A stretch of 64,000 nucleotides of DNA from Bacillota bacterium (GTDB lineage Bacteria > Bacillota > Clostridia > Lachnospirales > Lachnospiraceae). A program made the translations under genes and the position numbers. Of this stretch, positions 8,943 through 18,466 are shown piece after piece (the stretch's first letter is position 1; each line of letters begins with the position of its first letter). Under the pieces are notes generated by a model, which was not told the DNA's origin, ran no database searches, and saw only the letters and a list, made by a program, of their open reading frames with translations. The stretch covers positions 310,001 to 374,000 of the forward strand of contig JAEWQV010000015.1 in the NCBI GenBank assembly GCA_023399055.1, in the 5' to 3' direction.

Positions 8943-10133
8943 ATGAAATGGAAAGACAAAATTAACTGGAAATATTTTCAAATATCGTTGTATGTAATAA
9001 TTACGGTACTAATTATTATTTCGATAGGATTACTTTTATGGAATGCACCTGAAGTAATGGATAAATTGTTAGAGGTGTTGGGCTGGGTAGTTAAGGTTAT
9101 TAAACCCGTAATTATTGGTTTTGTATTCGCCTATCTGATGGATCCTTTGGTGGTATTTTTTGAGAAACGATATGAGAAATTAAAAAAGTTAAAAGTATTT
9201 CGTAGAATTGTAGCGCCAAGAAGTTGGGCAGCAGTTACAGCTTTATTAATCTTTCTTTTGGCTTTGACTGGATTGATTTCTCTGCTGGTATTTACGTTAA
9301 CAGATCAAATTAGATTGGCTAAGTTAAGTGATATTACGAAACTGGCACAGGGATTAATGGATAATGTAAATGGATTGTATAACAGTATACTTAGAGAATT
9401 GCAAAAGATGGATTTTCAAGCAGATCAGTTTGAAGGATATGTTAAAGAAGTGGGTGTTCATGCAATTACAATGCTAAAGAATTTTGTAAACAACACAGTG
9501 AACTCTTTTACCAATATATCTGGATATTTTACAACTTTAATTTTTAGTTTTATCATTGGTTTTTACTTTATATTAGATGGAAGATTGTTTGTGGACTATC
9601 TTAGAAAGATTAGTGCAGCATTATTTACAGAACGTGCAAATGAAAGAATGAAAAGAAATATGAATGACTTAGATAGAGTGTTCTCGGGATACATCAGAGG
9701 ACAGTTAACGGATGCTTTGGTAATGATGCTGCTAATTAGTATTGTTTTAACGATTACTGGTGTTAAGTTTGCAATTGTCATAGGCGTATTTGCGGGTATC
9801 GGTAACCTAATTCCCTACTTTGGGCCAATTGTTGCTTATATTAGCACGTCCCTGGTGTGTCTTATCAGTGGTGATATTAAAACCTGGGTTATTTCAATGA
9901 TTGCATTGCTAGTGATTCAAGCCATTGATGGTAATTTTATTGGGCCTAAGCTACTGAGCCAATCAATTCAAATTCATCCCCTCATTGTTATCGTGTCTTT
10001 GATTTTTGGTAGTGCATTGGGAGGGTTTATGGGAATGTTGCTGGCGGTTCCTGTGGGGGCATATCTTAAACTGGTATTTGCTCGTTTTATCAATCATAGG
10101 CTAGAACATAAGAATGAGGTGAGGAAGGAGTAA
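8943..10133 (+). CDS. AI-2E family transporter (YdiK/PerM-like)
   Basis: About 396 residues. Membrane helices at the N-terminus, a conserved central soluble segment and a C-terminal cluster of helices fit the AI-2E/PerM family. Diagnostic stretches are GFVFAYLMDPLV, GFYFILDG, GNLIPYFGP and GNFIGPKLL. I prefer the ATG at 8943 (MKWKDK). The only upstream alternative is a TTG at 8919 that overlaps the AAAGGAG site; the spacing from that site to 8943 is long at about 14 bases. Substrates are uncertain (autoinducer export, Na+/H+ antiport). It ends one base before the ABC ATPase gene. Confidence 0.85.
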   Translation: MKWKDKINWKYFQISLYVIITVLIIISIGLLLWNAPEVMDKLLEVLGWVVKVIKPVIIGFVFAYLMDPLVVFFEKRYEKLKKLKVFRRIVAPRSWAAVTALLIFLLALTGLISLLVFTLTDQIRLAKLSDITKLAQGLMDNVNGLYNSILRELQKMDFQADQFEGYVKEVGVHAITMLKNFVNNTVNSFTNISGYFTTLIFSFIIGFYFILDGRLFVDYLRKISAALFTERANERMKRNMNDLDRVFSGYIRGQLTDALVMMLLISIVLTITGVKFAIVIGVFAGIGNLIPYFGPIVAYISTSLVCLISGDIKTWVISMIALLVIQAIDGNFIGPKLLSQSIQIHPLIVIVSLIFGSALGGFMGMLLAVPVGAYLKLVFARFINHRLEHKNEVRKE

Positions 10134-10134
10134 A

Positions 10135-10983
10135 ATGAATAATAAATCCGAGAACATCATAGAAGTGAAAAATGTTAAGAAGATATACCGGATGGGAAAG
10201 GAACGTATCCAGGCGGTAGATGATGTAAGCTTTACGATAAAAAAGGGTGAGTTTTGCTGCCTTTATGGTGCGTCTGGATCAGGAAAGTCTACACTGCTTA
10301 ATCTGATGGCTGGAATTGAAAAGTTAACTGGTGGGCAAATCTTGATAAAGGGAAAGAATATTCCCAAGATGAGTGAGAGAGGGTTGGCAAAGTTCCGTCA
10401 GAATAATCTCGGCTTTGTATTCCAATCTTACAATCTTCTTAACACTATGACTGCACTTGAGAATGTGGAGCTTCCCTTAATCTTTAAGCATGTTACTGCA
10501 AAACGCAGAAAAAAGTTGGCAAAGGATATGCTAATTAAAGTAGGTTTGGGAGCACGTTTGAAGCATAGACCCAAGGAGATGAGTGGTGGTCAGCAGCAAA
10601 GAGTTGGTATTGCCAGAGCATTTGTTAGTAGTCCAGAAATTGTATTTGCTGATGAGCCAACAGGTAATCTGGATTCTAAAACTTCAAAAGAAGTAATGGA
10701 TATCATTAAAAACATGGCTAAGATTAATAAACAGACCATTGTTATGGTTACCCATGATAGAAAGCTTGCCGAATATGCAGATCGAATCATTCACATTTTG
10801 GACGGTAGAATTGAACGCATAGAAATAATACACCATGAGGAAACACCGAACGAGGTAGAAAATCCTGCATTGGGAGAAGAATTAAAAACAGAAGTCGAAG
10901 CAATAATTGAAGAAGACTCAAAAATAGAAGATGCAGTAAATGCTGAAGTACAATCTGCTGATGTTGTGGCTGATGTGTCCTAA
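10135..10983 (+). CDS. ABC transporter ATP-binding protein, MacB/LolD type
   Basis: A 282-residue ATPase. Walker A GASGSGKST, Q-loop FVFQSYNLL, signature MSGGQQQRVGIARAF, Walker B VFADEPTGNLDS and the H-loop in VMVTHDRKLA are all intact. This pattern is typical of MacB/LolD/FtsE-type mechanotransmission ABC proteins. An unusual Glu-rich C-terminal tail of about 50 residues follows the ATPase fold. The FtsX-type permease encoded at 14174-15499 is the likely partner; two secreted or membrane proteins lie between them. It starts two bases after the AI-2E gene. Confidence 0.9.
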   Translation: MNNKSENIIEVKNVKKIYRMGKERIQAVDDVSFTIKKGEFCCLYGASGSGKSTLLNLMAGIEKLTGGQILIKGKNIPKMSERGLAKFRQNNLGFVFQSYNLLNTMTALENVELPLIFKHVTAKRRKKLAKDMLIKVGLGARLKHRPKEMSGGQQQRVGIARAFVSSPEIVFADEPTGNLDSKTSKEVMDIIKNMAKINKQTIVMVTHDRKLAEYADRIIHILDGRIERIEIIHHEETPNEVENPALGEELKTEVEAIIEEDSKIEDAVNAEVQSADVVADVS

Positions 10984-11030
10984 ATATAGATAATAAACCA
11001 CTAAAATATATAAAAAGGAAGGGTATCAGG

Positions 11031-13508
11031 ATGAGAATGAAGAAGGTATTAGTTGCTCTCTTAGCGATTGCTATGGTAGTAACAAGTTTTGTAGGAAATA
11101 ACAGTTATATCCAAGCTGCAACTACAGTTGACACAATTAAAGTAAAAGAAAACCCAGAGAACATAGTGAAACCAGGTGAGACAGCACATGTAAAGATGAC
11201 GATACAGGCAACTGAATTAATAAGTTCACCAACAATTGAAATAAGTGATGAAAGTGGATTTTTTTCTTTTGGAACACCAGTTTTGAAGATTAGCAATCTT
11301 GAAGTAAGATACATATATTCAGGTAGCGACACAATACTTGAATTTGATGTTACAGCAAGTGAGTATGTTAAGATTGGAACCTATCCACTGAAAATTAAAT
11401 TTACATATGCACCACCTAGCTACTATGAAGATCAAACACCTTTAGAATGTACTATCTCAACTAAAATTAAGGTTCAGGAAGAAAAGGTTCCAGTTCAGTT
11501 AACAGCGAACAATATTAACCTTGAGAATTCCAGTATTGGTAATGATACAAACATCTCCATGCTAATTAAAAATGAAGGTGAACTTTCCGCGATGAATGTT
11601 TACCTTACAATGGATTTTGGTGATGGAATTGATGGTAAGTATACCGTTAAGAATATAAAAATTGGTGATTTAACATCAGGTGCTTCGAAGAATATCACCT
11701 TGCCAATCTCAATTTTTTCCAATGCAGCAACCGGCAGAAGGAAAATAACAGCTAATTTTACATATAAGACCACAGGTGGAGAAGAAAAACAGGCTAAGTT
11801 TGAAAGTTACATCAACCTGACAGCTCCTACGAACACAACGAAAGCACCTAACTTATCCGTTCAAAATATTGATACAAAGGAAGGGTTAAAATTAAGTCAG
11901 ACCTTCAAACTTGGTGTAGATTTAAAAAACATTGGTGGTGCTGATGCAAGAAATATTACAGTTACCATTGATGATGCCAGCGCAGGTGTAGGTTCTGAAG
12001 GTATAATAAAAGATTATTATACTGCTGGAATTACTGCGGCTTCTATTAAAGCGAGCAAAACAGGTAGTGTTGACATTCCGCTTAAAGTATCTAAATATGC
12101 TACAGGCGGTTTGAAAGAAATTAAGGTAGTTATTAGCTATACGGATGCTTCAGGCAATCCATTTACGATAACAGAAAAAACTTATGTTGATGTTGTAACA
12201 CCAACACCAACACCAACGCCAACACCAACTTTGGCACCGGAAGGAAGTCCTAATCTAGTTATCAGTAATGTAACCCAGACACCTGCTAGTCCAATTGCAG
12301 GCGATAAAGTAGAGTTAACTTTTGAAGTTGAGAATAAAAGTGATGTTGATGCAGAGCTAGTGAAGATTTCAACAGAAGGATTATCCACAACAACCTTTAT
12401 ACCAGTAGAATCAGAACCTTATTTATATTATGACAAGATTAAGGCAGGGGAGAAAATCCAGGTAACACTTGGATTTCTTGTATCCAATAGTATAACCGAA
12501 GGATTAAATAGTATCACTGTGAAATGCTCCTATAAAGGCGGAGAAAGTACAGGAGTAATTCCAGTTCGCGATGTAGTTAATGATGTGGGCGGGATTAGTA
12601 AACCAAAGTTAATTGTTAGCAAGTATTACACAGATGCAGAGGAACTACGTGCAGGTTCAACCTTTAATTTTACCTTTGATCTTTATAATACCAATGCTAC
12701 AGTCGCAGCAAAGAATATAACAGTAACTATATCTCAGGCAGACAACATTTTTACAGTAACACAAGGAAGTAACAGCTTTTTCATCAATAAAATTGCAGCA
12801 GGTGAAACCATTACCAATACGCTTGAGCTAAAAGTTAAGTCTGACGCAACAACCAAGGCATACCCGATAGAGATTACGATTGAATATGAATACGACGGCG
12901 CTGAACCAAATCCAACAACAGGTGAAATAGGTGAGAGCAAAACCGAGAAGTTAAATCTTCAGGCAGTAGAGAATTCTCGTCCTGTGGTTAATAATGTTCA
13001 GGTATATTCTTATGATGGTATGATTACCGTTGGGACTCCGGCAACCCTAGCATTTGAATTTTATAATATGGGTAAATCACCTTTAAATAATGTTATTGCT
13101 AAAGTAGAAGGGGATTTTATTAAGTCTGATGGAGAAATGCAGATCATTGGTAATGTTGCAGAAGGTACCCCATCTTATGTAGAGTTTCAAGTTACCCCAA
13201 ATCTTGAAGGTGATGCAAAAGGTGTACTGCGATTTACCTTTGAAGATAGTAATGGGGATCAAGTAGAGTTTACACAGGACTTCGGTACGTTTGTTTCGGG
13301 AATGACAATCATAGATCCAGGCCCAATTGATCCAGGAACTGGTGTATTTAATCCAGATGGTGCTGTGGCTAAAAAAGAAATTTTACCTTTATGGGCATTT
13401 ATAGTGGCTCAAATTGTAATCTTCCTATTATTTATACCAATTACAAGAAAAGTTATTATCAATGTTTATAAAGCGAGACTTCGTAAACAAGATGAAAAAG
13501 GATTATAA
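11031..13508 (+). CDS. Secreted, membrane-anchored CARDB-repeat protein
   Basis: An 825-residue protein. It has a signal peptide (MRMKKVLVALLAIAMVVTS, cut near QAA), then at least four CARDB/NEW3-like beta-sandwich repeats with recurring phrases such as VKIKNxG, ADARNITVTI and GETITNTLELKV. A (TP)n linker lies near residue 393. A C-terminal membrane helix (IVAQIVIFLLFIPITRKVII) is followed by a basic tail, so the protein is anchored facing outward. Sitting between an ABC ATPase and an FtsX-type permease, it is probably the extracytoplasmic partner of that transporter. The ligand is unknown. Confidence 0.75.
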   Translation: MRMKKVLVALLAIAMVVTSFVGNNSYIQAATTVDTIKVKENPENIVKPGETAHVKMTIQATELISSPTIEISDESGFFSFGTPVLKISNLEVRYIYSGSDTILEFDVTASEYVKIGTYPLKIKFTYAPPSYYEDQTPLECTISTKIKVQEEKVPVQLTANNINLENSSIGNDTNISMLIKNEGELSAMNVYLTMDFGDGIDGKYTVKNIKIGDLTSGASKNITLPISIFSNAATGRRKITANFTYKTTGGEEKQAKFESYINLTAPTNTTKAPNLSVQNIDTKEGLKLSQTFKLGVDLKNIGGADARNITVTIDDASAGVGSEGIIKDYYTAGITAASIKASKTGSVDIPLKVSKYATGGLKEIKVVISYTDASGNPFTITEKTYVDVVTPTPTPTPTPTLAPEGSPNLVISNVTQTPASPIAGDKVELTFEVENKSDVDAELVKISTEGLSTTTFIPVESEPYLYYDKIKAGEKIQVTLGFLVSNSITEGLNSITVKCSYKGGESTGVIPVRDVVNDVGGISKPKLIVSKYYTDAEELRAGSTFNFTFDLYNTNATVAAKNITVTISQADNIFTVTQGSNSFFINKIAAGETITNTLELKVKSDATTKAYPIEITIEYEYDGAEPNPTTGEIGESKTEKLNLQAVENSRPVVNNVQVYSYDGMITVGTPATLAFEFYNMGKSPLNNVIAKVEGDFIKSDGEMQIIGNVAEGTPSYVEFQVTPNLEGDAKGVLRFTFEDSNGDQVEFTQDFGTFVSGMTIIDPGPIDPGTGVFNPDGAVAKKEILPLWAFIVAQIVIFLLFIPITRKVIINVYKARLRKQDEKGL

Positions 13509-13542
13509 AAGGGAAGTCTGATGAATGGAGGACATTAAGAAT

Positions 13543-14184
13543 ATGAATATTACAGTAGAAAGCAGTAGTGTAGCAACCACATCTGTTGCGGTTGCACAAG
13601 AACCTAATGTTAAAATAGCAGTACCTGAAAGTACAACGAAGGACGTTAAAATAGCTGTTGAAGAAAATTCTTCATCAAATACAACAGGATCAGAACCAGT
13701 AGTAACGGATGAAACTACAACAGATGTAACAACTGGAGAAGTGGCAACAGGTGATGTGACTACAGAAGAAACACCTGCGGATAGTGCAACTGTGGATGAA
13801 ACAACACCCGAGGAAGCAGCAACAGATGAGGTTGGAGCAGACACAAGTGTAACAGGCGAAGAAGTAACGGATGAGACAGCAACAGACACAACTGGAACGG
13901 AAGAGGTACCTGTTGATGCGATAGGAACAGATGATGTTTTAGTAGATGAAATGCCTGTGGAAGAAGTAATATCAGACGGTGGATATATTGACCCTGGCTA
14001 TACCGGTGAATTGGGTGAAGGCATGGTGGTAGATCCGGGAATGGGTCAGGTAAAAGATCCTCTTCTTTCCAACTGGTTCTTTGTAATAGGTATTTCTGTA
14101 GCAGTTTTATTTGTAAGTATAGCACTTGGAACCTTACTGGCACGCAGAAAAATTAAAAAAGGAATTGAGATATATGAGGATTGA
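13543..14184 (+). CDS. Thr/Glu/Val-rich stalk protein with C-terminal membrane helix
   Basis: A product of about 213 residues. Most of it is low complexity (Thr, Glu, Val, Asp, Ala; repeated ETTTD- and VTGEE-like phrases), followed by a Gly/Pro-rich stretch (GYIDPGYTGELGEG) and one membrane helix near the C-terminus. No signal peptide is obvious. I prefer the ATG at 13543 because GGAGG lies upstream; ATG 13525 is also possible. It overlaps the permease gene by 11 bases, so it belongs to the ABC operon. Probably a disordered spacer or accessory subunit; function unknown. Confidence 0.6.
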   Translation: MNITVESSSVATTSVAVAQEPNVKIAVPESTTKDVKIAVEENSSSNTTGSEPVVTDETTTDVTTGEVATGDVTTEETPADSATVDETTPEEAATDEVGADTSVTGEEVTDETATDTTGTEEVPVDAIGTDDVLVDEMPVEEVISDGGYIDPGYTGELGEGMVVDPGMGQVKDPLLSNWFFVIGISVAVLFVSIALGTLLARRKIKKGIEIYED

Positions 14185-15499
14185 TGATCTGTTCAAAATG
14201 GGCTTAAAGAGTTTGTCTCGCCGAAAAGCTAGAACAATACTTACAGTCCTAGGAGTTATCATTGGTTCACTATCTATTATTATCATGGTTTCCATTGGTA
14301 AAGGAATGGAGAACAACTTTGACTCACAGCTCATGCAACAAGGTGGTCTAACCACCATTACGGTTGATGCAAACGCAGGATATGTTGATGAAAATGGCAA
14401 CTGGAATAATAGCAAGCAAGTCATAGATGATAGTATAGTGGATTTATTTAAAACCCTTGATCATGTAAAAGCTGTTACGCCTTTAATCTACAAGCAAGCA
14501 ATATTAACTTCGGGGAAATATCAGGCGTGGATTAGCATACAGGTCATGGATTATGAGGCGATGAGGGAGTTTGATTTCCCTGCATTGCAATACGGTGAAT
14601 ATCCGAATGAGGAGGATAATAGTCCAATTGTTTTTGGGTCTTCTATGCCGAATAATTTTACTGATCCAAAGTCCATGATGTGGCAGCCGGTAGATGTTGA
14701 TATTCAGAAGGAAAAGGTGGTATTGTCCTTTCAAGACTATCAGCCAGATCCTAAAAAGAAATCCTTTAAAATGCCGCTAACGAGTATTGCTAAGATGGTA
14801 GAGACACAGGGAGAATACGACTGGAGTATTTATATGGATACCGAATACTTTAAAGAAATCTACTTGAAATACTGCAACACCCTATCCTTAGCGGATCGTA
14901 AGAAAGCAATTAAGTCTCTATACGAATATCAAACAATTAAACTAAATGTGGATAATGTTGACAATGTATCAGACGTACAGGCCAAAATTAAGGAAATGGG
15001 CTACCAGTCTTATAGCCAGATGCAATATTTAGAGCCTTTAAAGAAGACTTCTGAAACGCTACAGATGGTATTAGGAGCCTTAGGTGCTGTTGCAATGGTA
15101 GTATCTGCAATCAGTATTGCTAATACCATGGTAATGTCCATCTATGAGAGGACCAAAGAAATTGGTATCATGAAGGTTCTTGGATGTACCATAAAGGACA
15201 TTCGTAAATTGTTCTTATTTGAAGCAGGAATGATTGGCTTATTTGGTGGATTAATTGGAATTATTCTAGGCTATATATCCTCCTGGGGTATCAATAAGTA
15301 TGGAGGACCAATTTTTGGAGCACTGATGTCCGGCAATTATATGTATGATTCAACAAATACTAGCTTCTCAATTATTCCACTATATTTGCCATTCATGTCA
15401 CTTGCGATATCCATTATAGTTGGTCTAGTGTCTGGATATTTTCCAGCACGTAGGGCTACCAAGATTAGTGCTATTGAGGCTATGAGATCAGAAGGTTAA
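14174..15499 (+). CDS. ABC transporter permease, MacB/FtsX type
   Basis: A 441-residue protein. The cytoplasmic start MRIDDLFKMGLKSLSRRKAR and first helix (TILTVLGVIIGSLSII) are MacB-like. A periplasmic-type domain of about 250 residues follows, then three C-terminal helices with SIYERTKEIGIMKVLGC and GYFPARRATKISAIEAMRSE, hallmarks of the FtsX domain. ATG 14174 is chosen over the longer form because it starts the conserved N-terminus and has AAGGA upstream. It should pair with the ATPase at 10135 to drive mechanical work or export involving the CARDB protein. Confidence 0.9.
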   Translation: MRIDDLFKMGLKSLSRRKARTILTVLGVIIGSLSIIIMVSIGKGMENNFDSQLMQQGGLTTITVDANAGYVDENGNWNNSKQVIDDSIVDLFKTLDHVKAVTPLIYKQAILTSGKYQAWISIQVMDYEAMREFDFPALQYGEYPNEEDNSPIVFGSSMPNNFTDPKSMMWQPVDVDIQKEKVVLSFQDYQPDPKKKSFKMPLTSIAKMVETQGEYDWSIYMDTEYFKEIYLKYCNTLSLADRKKAIKSLYEYQTIKLNVDNVDNVSDVQAKIKEMGYQSYSQMQYLEPLKKTSETLQMVLGALGAVAMVVSAISIANTMVMSIYERTKEIGIMKVLGCTIKDIRKLFLFEAGMIGLFGGLIGIILGYISSWGINKYGGPIFGALMSGNYMYDSTNTSFSIIPLYLPFMSLAISIIVGLVSGYFPARRATKISAIEAMRSEG

Positions 15500-15549
15500 T
15501 ATGGAGCTGAAAATTAGAAAAACACTATTACTTAATAAAAAATGATATA

Positions 15550-15594
15550 AATGGGATATTTGAAATGGAATAATTTCAAGTATCTCATTTTTTG
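15550..15594 (+). terminator. Rho-independent terminator of the ABC operon
   Basis: A long stem pairs the region around 15551-15567 (ATGGGATATTTGAAAT) with ATTTCAAGTATCTCATT (about 15573-15589), then a T-run. It lies about 50 bases after the permease stop. Confidence 0.7.
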
Positions 15595-15681
15595 CATCTT
15601 AGGATTAAAATATATAAAAACCACGTTAAAAACAGTCAGGTTTACGGAAATAGAAGATAACTACTGCAAACAAGTTACCGA

Positions 15682-15710
15682 TTGGATTTTTAAAAGTATT
15701 GTGTTATAAT
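15682..15710 (+). promoter_or_regulatory. Sigma-A type promoter upstream of the zinc-ribbon gene
   Basis: TTGGAT (15682-15687), 17-base spacer, TATAAT (15705-15710). Confidence 0.5.
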
Positions 15711-15777
15711 GTCCATTATTGATTAAACTAAAAAAAAGTAGGTGGATAGGTTGAAGATGAAAGTTTTTTCAACTGAA

Positions 15778-15799
15778 AAAAAGCACTAGGACGTGCTTT
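15778..15799 (+). promoter_or_regulatory. Leader hairpin (possible attenuator) before the zinc-ribbon gene
   Basis: AAAAGCAC, a short loop, then GTGCTTTT, lying between the promoter at 15682 and the ATG at 15845. A perfect 8-bp stem ending in Ts could act as an intrinsic terminator in the leader. Confidence 0.4.
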
Positions 15800-15844
15800 T
15801 CGCTCATAATTTGTATACTGCTGAAGCGGTAGATGGAGGCTAAT

Positions 15845-16372
15845 ATGAGATGTAAGGTTTGTGGTAGAGAAAGTCAGAACGAGGGAGCCAATTTTTGCGA
15901 TTACTGTGGTAATTCATTTCGAGAACAAGCACAAGCTCCTTATCAGGTAGACTCTCGACAACATGATATGCAGAATAATCAAGGATATTATCCCAATACT
16001 ATGGGAATGCCATATCAACAGGGAAACCCGGCACAGGGATATCCCGGACAAGGATACCCACAGAATTTGGAAGACAATAGACCCACGACATTTCTTAACT
16101 GGTTAGGTACCTATGGTATTTTATTCATACCATTTGTGGGCTGGTTAATATTCTTAATCATGCTGATTGTTTGGTCGGTAAGTGGTAATACACCAGCAAG
16201 TAAAAAGAACTGGGCAAGAGCTACGCTGATTTTTTCTGCAATTATGTTTATAATCGTTGTAATTTATCTATTTATAATTATAATGTCAATGGACCCAGAA
16301 CTTATTAAGCAAATTCAGAATGGAACCTTTGATTACGATACTTATAATCAGATATTACAGCAGTATAAGTAA
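15845..16372 (+). CDS. Zinc-ribbon membrane protein
   Basis: A 175-residue protein. MRCKVCGRES and FCDYCG form a CxxC...CxxC zinc ribbon at the N-terminus. A Gln/Gly/Pro/Tyr-rich linker (QGYPGQGYPQN) follows, then two membrane helices (about residues 95-115 and 130-150) and a short acidic tail. The ATG at 15845 is chosen because GGAGG lies 5 bases upstream; the ATG at 15833 overlaps that site. Similar zinc-ribbon DUF proteins are common in Lachnospiraceae and have no assigned role. It lies just upstream of gltX. Confidence 0.65.
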   Translation: MRCKVCGRESQNEGANFCDYCGNSFREQAQAPYQVDSRQHDMQNNQGYYPNTMGMPYQQGNPAQGYPGQGYPQNLEDNRPTTFLNWLGTYGILFIPFVGWLIFLIMLIVWSVSGNTPASKKNWARATLIFSAIMFIIVVIYLFIIIMSMDPELIKQIQNGTFDYDTYNQILQQYK

Positions 16373-16417
16373 GAAAAGTTTATTGAAAAGAATAAAATAT
16401 ATTGTGAGGTTAGTAGA

Positions 16418-17899
16418 ATGAGCAAAATTAGAACCAGATTTGCACCAAGCCCGACAGGTAGGATGCATGTCGGCAATTTAAGAACAGCGTTATATGAGTA
16501 TTTAATCGCTAAGCATGAGGATGGAACATTTATTTTAAGAATAGAGGACACAGATCAGGAACGTCTAGTGGAAGGCGCGGTGGATATTATCTATCGTACC
16601 ATTAAGGGTACTGGTCTAATTCACGATGAAGGACCAGATAAGGACGGAGGTTATGGCCCTTATGTTCAGAGTGAACGTCAGTCAAGTGGTATTTATCTGG
16701 AATATGCAAAGCAACTGGTGGAAAAAGGTGCTGCTTATTACTGCTTCTGTACAAAGGATAGACTTGCAACTTTAAAAACTGCAGTTGGTAATTCTCTTGA
16801 AGAGGAAGAGGACGTAAAGGATGTTAAGGAAATTACAAAGTATGATAAACATTGTCTTCACCTTACAAAGGAAGAGATTGCAGCGAATTTAGCAGCGAAT
16901 GTTCCTTATGTTATTCGTCAGAACAATCCAACGGACGGATCAACCACCTTTCATGATGCGATTTTTGGAACTATTACAGTAGATAATGAAGAACTTGATG
17001 ACATGGTTTTAATAAAGTCCGATGGGTATCCTACCTACAACTTTGCTAATGTAGTAGATGATCATATGATGAAGATTACCCATGTTGTTCGTGGTAATGA
17101 ATATTTATCCTCTACACCAAAGTATACAAGATTATATCAGGATTTTGGTTGGGAGGAGCCAGTTTATGTACATCTTCCGCTGATTACCAACGAAGAGCAT
17201 AAGAAGCTTAGTAAGCGTAGCGGACATTCTTCCTATGAGGATTTATTGGAACAAGGCTTTGTGTCAGAGGCAATTATTAATTTTGTTGCATTACTTGGAT
17301 GGAGCTCTTCCAATAATACAGAAATAATGTCCCTTGAGGAGCTAATTAAGGAATTTGATTATACTCATATTAATAAAGCACCTGCTGTATTTGATATTGT
17401 TAAATTACGTTGGATGAACGGTGAATATCTTAAGAGCATGGACTTTGAGAAATACTATGAGTTAGCGCTTCCTTATATAAAAGAAGTAATTACCGGAGAC
17501 ATTGATACTAGAAGAGTTGCGGCTTTAGTAAAGACAAGAATAGAAACCCTGGTTGATATTAAGGGTATTATAGATTTCTTTGAAGCACTTCCAGATTATG
17601 ATATAGAAATGTTTAGCCATAAGAAAATGAAAACAGATGCAGCAAGCTCTTTGCGTGTCCTTACCGATCTTTTACCAAGATTTGAAGCCCTTGAAGATTA
17701 TTCTGAAGCTGGAATTGAAGCACTGTTAATGGGTTATATTGCAGAGAAAGAAATTAAGAATGGACAAGGATTATGGCCAGTAAGAACAGCAGTTTCCGGA
17801 AAGCAATCCACACCGGGTGGTGCCTACGAAATAATGAGCATCTTAGGTAAGGAAGAGAGTCTTCGCCGTATCCAAGTTGCAATTGATAAATTAAGTTAG
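16418..17899 (+). CDS. gltX: Glutamyl-tRNA synthetase
   Basis: A 493-residue class I aminoacyl-tRNA synthetase that charges tRNA-Glu in the cytosol. The N-terminus RTRFAPSPTGRMHVGNLRTA carries the HIGH-type motif (HVGN). LRIEDTDQER and the KMSKS-type motif KLSKRSG (around residue 265) are present, followed by a helical anticodon-binding region. Length is normal. Whether it also charges tRNA-Gln (non-discriminating, as in many Firmicutes) cannot be told from this window. A GTGAGG site lies upstream of the ATG. Confidence 0.95.
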   Translation: MSKIRTRFAPSPTGRMHVGNLRTALYEYLIAKHEDGTFILRIEDTDQERLVEGAVDIIYRTIKGTGLIHDEGPDKDGGYGPYVQSERQSSGIYLEYAKQLVEKGAAYYCFCTKDRLATLKTAVGNSLEEEEDVKDVKEITKYDKHCLHLTKEEIAANLAANVPYVIRQNNPTDGSTTFHDAIFGTITVDNEELDDMVLIKSDGYPTYNFANVVDDHMMKITHVVRGNEYLSSTPKYTRLYQDFGWEEPVYVHLPLITNEEHKKLSKRSGHSSYEDLLEQGFVSEAIINFVALLGWSSSNNTEIMSLEELIKEFDYTHINKAPAVFDIVKLRWMNGEYLKSMDFEKYYELALPYIKEVITGDIDTRRVAALVKTRIETLVDIKGIIDFFEALPDYDIEMFSHKKMKTDAASSLRVLTDLLPRFEALEDYSEAGIEALLMGYIAEKEIKNGQGLWPVRTAVSGKQSTPGGAYEIMSILGKEESLRRIQVAIDKLS

Positions 17900-17914
17900 T
17901 TTATTTTAGAATTT

Positions 17915-18053
17915 GAGTGTCAAAAGATATGTTATATTTTGCACCAACGTCTTCGTACAGTTGCTCATCAAACTATATTGTGTATAACTAAGAGTACAGT
18001 TAGTGTATGCGCAATTTGACGAAGCGTACAAGTATGAATGACTTTTGACACTC
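17915..18053. repeat. MITE-like 139-bp element with 12-bp terminal inverted repeats
   Basis: GAGTGTCAAAAG (17915-17926) and its exact complement CTTTTGACACTC (18042-18053) bound the element. Inner segments are also partly complementary, so the whole unit could fold into one long imperfect hairpin. No ORF and no obvious target duplication. It lies in a gene-free stretch (17900-18466) between gltX and a helicase gene; the rest of that stretch is AT-rich with nothing else recognised. Confidence 0.5.
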
Positions 18054-18466
18054 AGATTATTTGATAAAATTAAGTAGAAAATATAGATATTAGAAATTAT
18101 TCTTTGTTTGATTTTAAATAATAAATTAAATAAAAACGACAAATTAAAGGTTTCTTTAATTAGGATAACTGCTGGCATTAGTAACATCTAAAGTAATTCA
18201 TGTTAAAATCTTAGGTAGCATCTCTAAATTCTATGCAAGTTAGTAAGTTGCGGTTCATAGCTATTCTTTTTTCTGTTCATATTTTTCTTTATGAAATCCA
18301 ATAACAAGTAATAACGAATAGTATTTAAAGATTAATAAGATGGTGTTGAATTTATTTAATAGTTTACGAAAAATTATAGAAATCATTAGCTTTATTAGTG
18401 ATGCTTAACACGCTGTCATTGAAGTTAATAAACATGATAATCTATAAAAGAGGGGGAGTGAAGAGT

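Noticed and set aside
13503..14143. Minus-strand ORFs opposite the Thr/Glu-rich gene
   Set aside because: Low-complexity mirror frames without ribosome sites; the plus-strand gene fits the operon and has a membrane helix.
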